Shown here one piece after another: positions 9,688 through 18,700 of a stretch of DNA of 64,000 nt; position 1 is the stretch's first letter; every line of letters begins with the position of its first letter. The translations under genes were made by a program, and so were the position numbers. The notes under the pieces were generated by a model. The model was not told the origin of the DNA and searched no databases. It saw only the letters and a list, made by a program, of their open reading frames with translations. The stretch is from UBA1672 sp965263215 (GTDB lineage Bacteria > Pseudomonadota > Alphaproteobacteria > Micavibrionales > Micavibrionaceae): assembly GCA_965263215.1 (NCBI GenBank), contig OZ253663.1:2294001-2358000 (forward strand), given 5' to 3'.

Positions 9688-10035
9688 TCAGTTTTTAGGC
9701 GGGTGCACACGCCATTGTGTTAAAAAGTCCGGATTGGGAACATGCTGACCTGATAGTATTAGTTTGTATTCGCCGTCCTCTGCTTGCCAATAGTTTTCTG
9801 TGTCGAAGGGTAAAGAAAAATCAGACGCATAGCTTACATCCATTTCATCATCCCCCTCTTCTTGCTGCCAAACTTCGCCCTCTATTATGATAGTATTTTC
9901 ATTTGCTTCTTTGACAAGGCCGAAAACCTCTACAATCTTCACTACGTTTTCTTCATGATCCAGATAAGTGACTAATCCTAAAACCTGCTTATCCATTAAC
10001 TCTGAAGATTTTTGAACATACAGGATGTCGTCCAT
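9688..10035 (-). CDS. Acidic protein of unknown function between gcvH and gcvPA
   Basis: A 115-residue, strongly acidic, soluble protein with no family I recognise. The first ~60 residues alternate hydrophobic and charged positions (VLGLVTYLDHEENVVKIVEVFGLVKE), consistent with a small beta-barrel or sheet. The tail contains many aromatic residues (YWQAEDGEYKLIL, FLTQWRVHPP). Its start codon abuts the gcvH stop, with a 1-base shared coordinate, so the two are very likely translated together. This placement suggests a role connected with H-protein or glycine decarboxylation, but that is inference from context only. Confidence 0.75.
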   Translation of the reverse strand: MDDILYVQKSSELMDKQVLGLVTYLDHEENVVKIVEVFGLVKEANENTIIIEGEVWQQEEGDDEMDVSYASDFSLPFDTENYWQAEDGEYKLILSGQHVPNPDFLTQWRVHPPKN

Positions 10036-10412
10036 TAATCAATTTCTTTCAAATACTCGGCATAAGCTGCCTCGTCCATAAGGTCCGCCAGAGCAGAAGC
10101 ATCAGAAACCTTAACCTTAACGATCCAACCATTATCATTAACCGGCATTGAGATCATCTCAAGCTCTTCAACCATCGCCTCATTTATCTCAACGACCTCA
10201 CCATCAACCGGAGAATAAACCTCAGCAGCCGTCTTAACCGATTCAACAACAGCAACGTCACCGCCCTTGGATACAGTTTTACCGATTTCCGGCAATTCGA
10301 CGAACACCAAGTCACCAAGTGCATCTTGCGCATGTTTAGAAATCCCTACAGACGCGATGTCTCCATCGATATAAACGCATTCATGATCTTTTGTGTACTT
10401 TAATTCAGCCAT
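10035..10412 (-). CDS. gcvH: Glycine cleavage system H protein
   Basis: GcvH carries the lipoyl arm that shuttles the aminomethyl group between P-, T- and L-proteins. The 125-residue length is typical. The lipoylation lysine is in VVESVKTAAEVYSPVDGEV, and the N-terminal KYTKDHECV matches the family opening. A clear AGGAG-type ribosome binding site precedes the ATG. gcvT lies 36 bases upstream on the same strand and an uncharacterised acidic gene follows without a gap. Confidence 0.97.
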   Translation of the reverse strand: MAELKYTKDHECVYIDGDIASVGISKHAQDALGDLVFVELPEIGKTVSKGGDVAVVESVKTAAEVYSPVDGEVVEINEAMVEELEMISMPVNDNGWIVKVKVSDASALADLMDEAAYAEYLKEID

Positions 10413-10448
10413 TAAAAACTCCTCTTAAGCCATTGTTCTATATTTTTA

Positions 10449-11540
10449 TTATGCCACCTTAGCGGATTTTGTTTGTGCCGGCACAAATGGCATAGACGCA
10501 ATTTCACCTTCTATATTCCGCCCACGCACATTCACCATAACTTTTGTTCCAGCATCCGCATATTCAATCGGCACGTATCCCTGCCCGATAGATTGCTCAA
10601 GCGTAGGCGAGAACCCGCCACTGCTCAAGGTGCCAATCACCTCATCATTTTCATTGCGAATTTCAGAACCTTCACGTGCAATGCCCTTGCCTGTTAAACG
10701 AATGCCTACACGCTTGCGTGTTGGCGTACTAACATTTTCGGCGCCGATATAACTATCATTACTCTTACCCATAACCCAACCAAGATCAGCTTCCAAAGGT
10801 GTTGTGGTTGCATCAATGTCATGACCATATAAGCAATACCCCATCTCAAGGCGCAAAGAATCGCGCGCAGCTAAGCCAATAGGCTCCACGGCATCATGTG
10901 CGTTCAATTTATCCCATATCTCAACGGCGGCAGTATTCGGCACACTAATCTCGAAACCATCTTCACCAGTGTATCCCAGACGGGAGATAAACATCTGATA
11001 ATCATCCTGCGCCCACAAGCCCATATAACGCAAGCCAGAAAGATCAACACCCAGCACATCACGTACAACACTTTCGGCCTTAGGCCCTTGAATCGCGATC
11101 AACGCCCAATCATCGTAATATTTGAATTCAAGAGAATCAGGTAAATGGCTTTTTATCCACTCAATGTCCTTTTCTTTACAACCTGCGTTGATCACACAAT
11201 GAAATTCATTATCACCTGTTTTGGTAACCATCAGGTCATCGATAATACCGCCCTGCTCATTCGTAAGAACAGTGTATTTCGTACGATCTATGCCAAGCTT
11301 TGAAAATGCAGATGGCGTTATTTTTTCGAAGAATTCAACCGCGTCAGTTTTGCCCGCACCGCCTTTAACAGAAATCTGCCCCATGTGTGAAACATCAAAC
11401 AAGCCAGCAGAAGAGCGCACCCATTCATGTTCTTTTTTGACACCCAAACCGTAATATAACGGCATATCATATCCGGCAAATTCACCCATTTTCGCACCAA
11501 GTGCAACATGCGCACCGTGCAAGGCTGTGCTACGTGACAT
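10449..11540 (-). CDS. gcvT: Glycine cleavage system aminomethyltransferase (T protein)
   Basis: GcvT releases ammonia from the aminomethyl-lipoyl H-protein and forms methylene-tetrahydrofolate. Recognisable segments are AGLFDVSHMGQISVKG, the folate-binding aspartate region (DVSHMGQ), GYTGEDGFEISVP, and LAARDSLRLEMGYCLYGHDID. I set the start at MSRSTALHGAHV, which has an AGGAGA site 5 bases upstream, giving 363 residues; a longer frame extends 23 codons further but lacks a convincing ribosome site. It is the first gene of the gcv cluster. I looked for a glycine riboswitch in the ~105 bases upstream and saw none. Confidence 0.96.
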   Translation of the reverse strand: MSRSTALHGAHVALGAKMGEFAGYDMPLYYGLGVKKEHEWVRSSAGLFDVSHMGQISVKGGAGKTDAVEFFEKITPSAFSKLGIDRTKYTVLTNEQGGIIDDLMVTKTGDNEFHCVINAGCKEKDIEWIKSHLPDSLEFKYYDDWALIAIQGPKAESVVRDVLGVDLSGLRYMGLWAQDDYQMFISRLGYTGEDGFEISVPNTAAVEIWDKLNAHDAVEPIGLAARDSLRLEMGYCLYGHDIDATTTPLEADLGWVMGKSNDSYIGAENVSTPTRKRVGIRLTGKGIAREGSEIRNENDEVIGTLSSGGFSPTLEQSIGQGYVPIEYADAGTKVMVNVRGRNIEGEIASMPFVPAQTKSAKVA

Positions 11541-11644
11541 TATGTCTCCTGTCTGTAAATACTGACTACACATAGGCATAGCAAACTTTCGAGCCGTGTT
11601 TAAGCCCAAAAATCTATTTATAATGAAAAATTCAAGCAGATGGC

Positions 11645-12400
11645 TTATTGTATGGGGATTATAACTTTTTTCTCTTGCTCTTTAATAACTTTTCTTATTT
11701 GCACAGTTCTTATCGGAGTAGTCACATCAAAAAAAAGCTGAAGGCTCTCGCCATCCGCTGTGAGTATATCTCGCACATCATAGAAATTTCGTCCCACCGG
11801 ATAAATCTCACTTTTTTCAATTGTTGCACCGTAGGTAGATAAAATATACTCCTCTTCCGCGTATGTCGTGATTTTATATGCACGATCAGGCGATGATCCA
11901 GGCTGTGCTAAACCGAACCAACTGTTCTGAATTGCGTCTCTGAGCTGCCTAAAAAGCGCCTCATCCCCGTATCGAACATCCAGCCTACTGAGCGTTAAAG
12001 CATAATCCACCACAGCAAGGTGAGCAGCATGCTTATTGACTAAGTCCCGGTATTTTTCTTGTGCAATATTTACCTTCTCCCTGTCTTTTGATGTATCTAT
12101 CGTATAGGCATACTTGGTCATTTCATCGACAAGCTTATTGGAGAAAGGATCATAATAAGGTGTGAAAGTATAATACACGCGCATAGCATTCATATTATCT
12201 TCCGCTTTCTTTTTGCCGGCACGCACATCCCTGACCAACTGCTCATATCTAAAAGCAAGCTTGCTTGATGTTACCTTCCAACCATTGACCTCACGGCTTG
12301 TGATTTTTGTACGATCTGTTTGAGCAAAAGCGCTAAAGAACCCTCCACCACTTAGAAACATAAAACAAAGAACAAACAAAGATAGCTGACGTATACGCAT
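11645..12400 (-). CDS. Exported DUF4919-like protein
   Basis: A 251-residue secreted protein. The start at the ATG at 12400 gives a clean signal peptide (MRIRQLSLFVLCFMF, cleavage likely after SAFA) and has an AAGGA site 7 bases upstream; 25 further in-frame codons upstream look untranslated. The mature part resembles the DUF4919 family: MRVYYTFTPYYDPF, then GSSPDRAYKITTYAEEEYIL, then FYDVRDILTADGESLQLFFDV at the C-terminus. The function of that family is unknown. The gene lies between tuf and gcvT on the same strand, but the terminator after tuf suggests it has its own promoter. Confidence 0.6.
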   Translation of the reverse strand: MRIRQLSLFVLCFMFLSGGGFFSAFAQTDRTKITSREVNGWKVTSSKLAFRYEQLVRDVRAGKKKAEDNMNAMRVYYTFTPYYDPFSNKLVDEMTKYAYTIDTSKDREKVNIAQEKYRDLVNKHAAHLAVVDYALTLSRLDVRYGDEALFRQLRDAIQNSWFGLAQPGSSPDRAYKITTYAEEEYILSTYGATIEKSEIYPVGRNFYDVRDILTADGESLQLFFDVTTPIRTVQIRKVIKEQEKKVIIPIQ

Positions 12401-12476
12401 TACATTTTCCTTTTTTTTCACTATATCATTCCCACGTATAAAGGAAAATAAAAACATACACTTACCTGCATGCAAG

Positions 12477-12506
12477 AAAAAAGCCCCACTACATTAGCGG
12501 GGCTTT
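12477..12506 (-). terminator. Rho-independent terminator after tuf
   Basis: An 8-bp stem (AAAGCCCC with GGGGCTTT) with an 11-base loop is followed by a T-run on the minus strand. It begins 26 bases after the tuf stop codon. Confidence 0.85.
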
Positions 12507-12531
12507 CAAAAATCTTATCGAACAAAAATCA

Positions 12532-13710
12532 TTATTCTACGATTTTGCTGACGACGCCGGCGCCGACTGTGCGACCACCTTCACGGATCGCGAAACGAAG
12601 ACCTTCGCTCATCGCGATCGGTGCGATCAATGTCACTTCCATGCCATTGATGTTATCACCGGGCATCACCATTTCCGTGCCACTTGGCAACGCAACTTCA
12701 CCTGTCACGTCTGTTGTTCTGAAATAGAACTGTGGACGATAATTTGTGAAGAATGGTGTGTGGCGTCCACCCTCATCCTTAGACAGGATATAAGCTTCGG
12801 CTGTAAACTTCGTGTGTGGTGTGATTGAACCGGGCTTACATAGAACCTGTCCACGCTCAATATCTTCACGCTTCGTTCCACGAAGAAGTGCACCAACATT
12901 GTCACCGGCTTCACCGCGGTCAAGCAGCTTACGGAACATTTCAACACCTGTACAAACAGTCTTTGTTGTGTCCTTGATACCAACGATTTCAATTTCATCG
13001 TTAACATTCAATACACCCTGCTCGATACGACCGGTTGCAACAGTACCACGACCGGAAATTGAGAACACATCTTCAACAGGCATAAGGAAGTCTTTATCAA
13101 CTTCACGCTCCGGCTGAGGGATTGTGCTATCAACAGCTTCCATCAATTCACGGATCTTGTTCTCACCAATCTCAGGATCACGACCCTCAAGTGCCGCCAA
13201 AGCAGAACCTGCAATAATCGGAATATCATCACCGGGGAATTCATAAGAAGACAGAAGTTCACGAATTTCCATCTCAACCAATTCCAACAACTCTTCATCA
13301 TCAACCTGATCAACTTTGTTCATGAAAACAACAAGAGCAGGAACACCAACCTGACGCGCAAGCAAGATGTGTTCGCGTGTCTGTGGCATCGGACCATCAG
13401 CTGCGTTCACAACAAGGATACCACCATCCATCTGCGCCGCGCCTGTGATCATGTTCTTAACATAGTCAGCGTGACCCGGGCAGTCCACGTGCGCATAGTG
13501 ACGATTATCTGTCTCATACTCAACGTGTGCTGTAGAAATCGTGATACCACGTGCCTTCTCTTCTGGCGCACCATCAATCTGGTCATAATCCTTGAAATCA
13601 CCAAAATACTTCGTGATCGCCGCCGTCAGCGTCGTCTTACCATGGTCAACGTGACCAATCGTTCCAATGTTACAATGCGGCTTTGTCCGCTCAAACTTTT
13701 CCTTCGACAT
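12532..13710 (-). CDS. tuf: Translation elongation factor EF-Tu
   Basis: EF-Tu delivers aminoacyl-tRNA to the ribosome as a GTP complex. All G-motifs are intact: GHVDHGKTTL (P-loop), RGITIS with the switch I threonine, DCPGHADYV, MNKVD and the SAL motif (GSALAALEG). The 392-residue length is normal for the alphaproteobacterial protein. An AAGGAGC-type ribosome site precedes the start. It is preceded by tRNA-Gly(TCC), the usual arrangement, but the expected downstream neighbours tRNA-Trp and secE are displaced about 6 kb by the glycine cleavage cluster. Confidence 0.99.
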   Translation of the reverse strand: MSKEKFERTKPHCNIGTIGHVDHGKTTLTAAITKYFGDFKDYDQIDGAPEEKARGITISTAHVEYETDNRHYAHVDCPGHADYVKNMITGAAQMDGGILVVNAADGPMPQTREHILLARQVGVPALVVFMNKVDQVDDEELLELVEMEIRELLSSYEFPGDDIPIIAGSALAALEGRDPEIGENKIRELMEAVDSTIPQPEREVDKDFLMPVEDVFSISGRGTVATGRIEQGVLNVNDEIEIVGIKDTTKTVCTGVEMFRKLLDRGEAGDNVGALLRGTKREDIERGQVLCKPGSITPHTKFTAEAYILSKDEGGRHTPFFTNYRPQFYFRTTDVTGEVALPSGTEMVMPGDNINGMEVTLIAPIAMSEGLRFAIREGGRTVGAGVVSKIVE

Positions 13711-13842
13711 ATCTAATATGCTCCTTACATTTCAATCTTTACCGCACAGGGCTTAAAAACTACTGCTTTGGTGTAGAAAACCCACACCCTAATGTCAATG
13801 GGTATTTAGCTATATACGGGGATTAATTTAATGATTTTATGC

Positions 13843-13916
13843 TGGAGCGAGTGACCGGGATCGAACCGGCATATTCAGCTTGGAAGGCTGACGTTCTACC
13901 ATTGAACTACACTCGC
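13843..13916 (-). tRNA. tRNA-Gly (anticodon TCC)
   Basis: A complete cloverleaf is visible on the minus strand: acceptor stem GCGAGTG with CACTCGC, a D-arm containing TAGTTCAATGGTAGAA, anticodon stem TCAGC/GCTGA with loop CTTCCAA (anticodon TCC), T-arm GCCGGTTCGATCCCGGT, discriminator T and an encoded CCA end. It lies about 130 bases upstream of tuf on the same strand and is probably in the same transcript. Confidence 0.97.
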
Positions 13917-13992
13917 ATGGCCAAACATGCTTATGACCTATCGACTTTTAAGACAAAAATCAACAGATTTCATTGCCGATAAAACCAAAAAT

Positions 13993-14847
13993 TCACTTCC
14001 TAATAACGAAACGAGACGTTTTTATTTCTTGCTCTGTGTGTTGTATGAGTGCCTTGATGAATTCCGCACCTAACTGCAAAATCATGCACGCATAGGTCAC
14101 CCATATCATTAACAGTATAATAGAGCCTGCAGCACCGAATACCGATTGTGGAGCGATGATTTCCAAAATGCGTGTAAAGAATAGTCCACCTAATAGAAAT
14201 AAAAGCGACGACATGGCACCACCAACAAAGGCATAACTTAGCTTGATTTTAACATCAGGCAACATTTTAAAAATCAAAGTAAAAAGAAGAGATATCGTTA
14301 AAAATGAAATACTTAGCTCCAGAGGCTTCAGAAATGCAAGTTCGGGAAAACGAATAATCACCCAACTACCGAGCACCTTCATCGCGGCAGAAAGATACAT
14401 TGAAACCAGCACACAAAAGCTGAACAAAATCGCAACAACGAGTGAAATCCCGCGATGCGCCAAAAATCGAAGAATGGTCTTTTCCGGCTTGGGTTTTACG
14501 CCCCATACGGCGTTAAATGAATTCTTAAGCTGCGCAAAGAAACCTGTTGCACCAAACAATAAAATACCACCACCGATAATCAGAGTCTTAGGCCCCGTGT
14601 CACTCAAGCGCGCTTTATCAATAATTTTTTGAATTGTCTCCGCCTCAGCCTGCCCCATCATATTGCCGATATATTCCTGTATTTGGCTACGCACCATCTC
14701 TTCGTCCAGAAAGAATGTCGTGATAGAAACAATAATAATCATCATACCCGGCAAAGAAAAAACCGCATAATAAGCCGCCGCCGCACTGTAGGTTAGCGGC
14801 GTATTGGATACCCATGACTTCAGAGTGTTCTTAAAAATCTCAATCAT
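13993..14847 (-). CDS. YihY/BrkB family inner-membrane protein
   Basis: A 284-residue multi-span membrane protein of the YihY/virulence factor BrkB family. Family features are AAAAYYAVFSLPGMMIIIV at the N-terminus, the conserved GATGFFAQLKNSFNAVWGVKP segment, and a C-terminal block of hydrophobic helices ending VTYACMILQLGAEFIKA. About six transmembrane segments can be seen. Family members are inner-membrane proteins of unclear biochemical role, and earlier annotation as RNase BN is incorrect. It is a single-gene unit. Confidence 0.88.
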   Translation of the reverse strand: MIEIFKNTLKSWVSNTPLTYSAAAAYYAVFSLPGMMIIIVSITTFFLDEEMVRSQIQEYIGNMMGQAEAETIQKIIDKARLSDTGPKTLIIGGGILLFGATGFFAQLKNSFNAVWGVKPKPEKTILRFLAHRGISLVVAILFSFCVLVSMYLSAAMKVLGSWVIIRFPELAFLKPLELSISFLTISLLFTLIFKMLPDVKIKLSYAFVGGAMSSLLFLLGGLFFTRILEIIAPQSVFGAAGSIILLMIWVTYACMILQLGAEFIKALIQHTEQEIKTSRFVIRK

Positions 14848-15035
14848 TTATTGTCCGCGATGTAATAAAGTAAAAATCCCATGTAAAGGTTAGAGCAGCC
14901 TGTGCGGAAAACCAAGTCACAATCAAACTTAATCCTAATGTATCGTTTCCTCAAAACAAAAATCACGCGGCCTATTTAGCATTTAAAAACCTCATTCATT
15001 ATGATATCTTAATATGCACTGAGGAGATCAAAATT

Positions 15036-15320
15036 ATGTCAGGCGTGCGAGGGAATTTAGAGGCTGCTGAAGCCTCTGTTTTTATTAGCTTAAACGAGTT
15101 AAAAAAAAGAAACATTCATATAAGTGGACGTCGTACGAGTGTAACGCTTGAACCTCAAGTCTGGAGCATCCTTCAAGATGTTGCCGAAATACAAAAATGC
15201 AGCGTTCATGAATTATGCACCTTTATTTATGAGCGCAAAAACCCAGATTCATCCCTTGCGTCGGCAATTAGGGTCTTTTTATTGTCTTATTTGCACATCA
15301 TCGTTAAGAAAGAACAATAA
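15036..15320 (+). CDS. Ribbon-helix-helix domain protein (RHH_4-like)
   Basis: A 94-residue protein whose central part (SGRRTSVTLEPQVWSILQDV, then IQKCSVHELCTFIYER) fits the RHH_4 ribbon-helix-helix family common in alphaproteobacteria: a basic beta strand and two helices that dimerise and contact DNA. The last 25 residues (SLASAIRVFLLSYLHIIV) are the usual family tail. AGGAGAT lies at good distance before the ATG. Its stop overlaps the start of a receiver-domain gene by one base, so the pair is co-translated and may form a small regulatory module. Confidence 0.8.
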   Translation: MSGVRGNLEAAEASVFISLNELKKRNIHISGRRTSVTLEPQVWSILQDVAEIQKCSVHELCTFIYERKNPDSSLASAIRVFLLSYLHIIVKKEQ

Positions 15321-15685
15321 TGGCTAAAATTCTTGTGGCAGATGATAACGAAGATTTTCTTGAGCTGATGTGTGACGTTTTAGAAAGTGATGACCATGAT
15401 GTTGTGACGGCTAAAAACGGTCGCGAGGCAATAAAATTACTAGATCAGGGCGTTTCTTATGACTTAGTTATTACTGACCTACTTATGCCCGATATTGATG
15501 GTATCGGCGTTATACAATTCGTCAATAAAATGAACAAAAAGCCCCCCATCATTGCGCTTTCGGGTGGTGGTGTAACAATCAACTCCAACGATATCCTTAA
15601 GGTTGTAGAAGACTCGGTGCAGGTGGTTTTACAAAAACCTATCGCCATCACAACACTTATTGAAAAAGTAAATATGTATATATAA
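15320..15685 (+). CDS. Single-domain response regulator (CheY-like)
   Basis: The 121-residue protein is only a receiver domain. The acidic pocket is Asp8-Asp9, the phosphoacceptor is Asp53 (DLVITDLLMPDIDG), the conserved serine is in IIALSGGG, and the lysine is in LQKPI. There is no output domain, so it must act by protein contact or as a phosphate shuttle. It is coupled to the upstream RHH gene. The four kinase/regulator genes of the secretion operon begin 3.5 kb away, but a link to them is not shown by sequence. Confidence 0.9.
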   Translation: MAKILVADDNEDFLELMCDVLESDDHDVVTAKNGREAIKLLDQGVSYDLVITDLLMPDIDGIGVIQFVNKMNKKPPIIALSGGGVTINSNDILKVVEDSVQVVLQKPIAITTLIEKVNMYI

Positions 15686-15784
15686 TTATTGGGCGAGCAT
15701 GATAGTATTGCGCGGATAATTGATTGTGACAGTTAGATAAGCTCTAATTGTCATCGCGTAAGAACTAAGTTAAGGACTGTGATT

Positions 15785-18700
15785 ATGAACAGCACCCCCG
15801 CCTCTATTACAAACACCACCATAGGTTCAAACTCTGCACAAGTTGGCTGCGGCTGTTCATATTGCCAAAACGGTCATGATCATGATGGCTTATCATCTGA
15901 TGTTACCACACCCTTAAAAGACCTCGCCGTGCTAACAGGTGGCGGCGGAACGGTGACCCCTGCCAATATCGGCGTTAATAACGCAGCCGAACTTATTCAT
16001 GGCAATGAATGGGGGCCCGGCGGCGGAACTGCTGCAAATGTGAGCTATAGCTTTGTTACAGAAGTACCGTCTTATTACGCAGTTGATGCACGCGAGCAAA
16101 ATAATTTCGAATCTTTCACTGCAACAATGCAAATTGCCACGCGCGCAGTTCTAGACAGCATTTCCGAATTTGCCAATATCACCTTCACTGAGGTTGCAGG
16201 CGTTGGTGATATTACATTCGGGCAAGCCAACTTAACCGTCTCCGCTCAAGACGATCCCACAGCATGGGCGTATTATCCTGATCAAGGGGACTTCAGCGGT
16301 GATGTCTGGTTTAACATCAATGATAATTTGACCAATTCTATGGATGCAGGGGAACTCGGATACTTCGTGACTCTGCATGAGCTTGGCCACTCTCTTGGCC
16401 TAATCCACTCTTTTGATGCCGGCCTGACGGGCAATGAGAATACTGAACAATTCACCGTTATGGCATATAACACTTCGCCATGGGGCAACATCTTTGCCGA
16501 AAGTTATATGCTCTATGATATGTCTGCCATTCAGGCAATTTATGGCGCGAATACATCATTTAACAGCGACGATACAACGTACACGCTTGATCCTAACGCA
16601 GCGCTTAGCATTTGGGATGGTGGTGGAACTGATACGTTTGATGCCTCCGCGGTGCCAACGGGCGTGACCATTCACCTTGAGGAAGGCGGGTATAGCTCAG
16701 TAGGGTTATCCGAAAACATCGCCATTGCCTACGGCGCGGTGATTGAAAATGCCATCGGCGGCAGTGGCAATGATGCCCTTCATGGAAATGACGCTGATAA
16801 TGTTCTCACTGGCGGCGGCGGGGATGACCAGATAACTGGCGGCAGCGGACAGGACGAAGCCATATATAGCGGCGCCTTTAGTAATTACAATTTAACCGGC
16901 AACCTTGGCTTTTTTACCATTGAAGATACAACTGGTGTTGATGGCACAGATATATTGGTCGATGTAGAACGCTTTACATTCAGTGATGGTTACTATGAAA
17001 GCGGTGTTTTTACGGGGTCCGATACTCCCCCTGATCCCTCTTCTGTCATTGATTTTAGTACCTCGACATTCATTTCCTATAACGGAAGCCAGGATGCTGG
17101 CGGTTCTGTTACTGTTATTGAAAGCGGTGCTGGTGTTCAGCTATCAGGCAACACATGGAAGCGCACCGCATTTGATTATGACGTGACCGAAAATACGGTT
17201 ATTACATTTGAATATAGATCAACCATTCAAGGTGAAGTCCAAGGCTTTGGCCTTGAAACAGACAATAATTTTTTGACGGGTGCTAACAGCTATCAATTAT
17301 ATGGCGTGGACTCACCTAATTTCTTCATCCGTGATTTCACCTATACTGATATCGGTAGCTGGCAGAGTTTTACGATTGATGTTGGCAGCTATCAAACAGG
17401 CAATATTGACTGGCTTACCTTTGTAAATGACCACGATAATGGCGCGAAAAACGGTATAAGTTCATATCGCAATATCTCTGTTTACGAAGATCCGACTGTA
17501 TCGACTGATCCTGTCGCAGCAGATGATTTTTTTGTTGGTATAATGAATACAAGCATTCTGGGAAACCTATTAGATGATAACGGTAATGGCATAGATTACG
17601 ACCCTGATGGTGACACTTTAAATGTCGTCGAAGAGCAAATTCTAACAGATCATGGCGTAGCATTCATTCTGTCTTCTGGGCTTTTTAACTATACGCCTAA
17701 TCTGGGATATTTAGGCCCAGACAGCTTTACCTACACACTAGAAGATGGGAACGGCGGCACTGATGTCGGTCATGTTAACATCAGCGTCCAAACGGAAGAG
17801 CAAGCAGGCCAGAGTACTATTAATTTCTCTACCACGTCTTTCCTTTCCTATAACGGATCACAAGATGCAGGTGGTTCAATTAATATTATTGAATCTGGTG
17901 CTGGTGTTGAAATTGCGGGCAATGCGTGGAAACGCATAGCACTAGATTATGACGTAACTCAAAACACATATGTGAGCTTCGAATATCGTTCAACTATACA
18001 GGGCGAGGTTCAAGGCTTTGGCTTAGAAACTGACAATAACTTTACAACCGGGGCTAATAGTTTTCAACTTCATGGCGTAGACTCACCAAACTTCTTTTCG
18101 CGTGATTTCACCTACACCGATGTCGGAAACTGGCAAAGCTTCACGATTGATATTGGAAGCTACCAGACGGGCAATGTCGACTGGCTGACCTTTATCAACG
18201 ACCATGATAATGGTGCAAAAAATGGCACAAGCGCATTTCGTAATTTTTCAATCTATGACGGTGATCCGCCGAATGATCTTGTACCCGATATAACACCATT
18301 AACATTCGATATCGCCGATTTTTCTTCCTTCTCCAATCAAGATACAAACCCAACGAGCACTCTGGTTAATGGAACGCGCGTGGAACTGAATGGCAATAAC
18401 TGGAAGTCCGTTGATTTTGAATATGAAATAACAGAGCACTCCGTCTTGGCGTTTGATTTTCAATCAAGTAAAAGAGGCGAAATTCAAGGTATTGGTTTTG
18501 ACCACGATAATGACCATGAAACGGATCCTCTAATTCAGCTCTACGGATCACAAGATTGGGGGCAAGACGGCCCTAATTATACTGGCGCAGGTGCCGTACA
18601 GAGTTTTGAAATTAATCTTTCAGATTACTACAGTATCAACTCGTTTTTTACACACTTAACATTCGTCAGTGACGATGATAGAAACTCTGCAAGTAATAGT

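Noticed and set aside
11541..11644. Possible glycine riboswitch upstream of gcvT
   Set aside because: The ~105 bases between the exported DUF4919-like gene and gcvT lack the paired aptamer cores and conserved purine-rich stems; only AT-rich promoter-like sequence is present.
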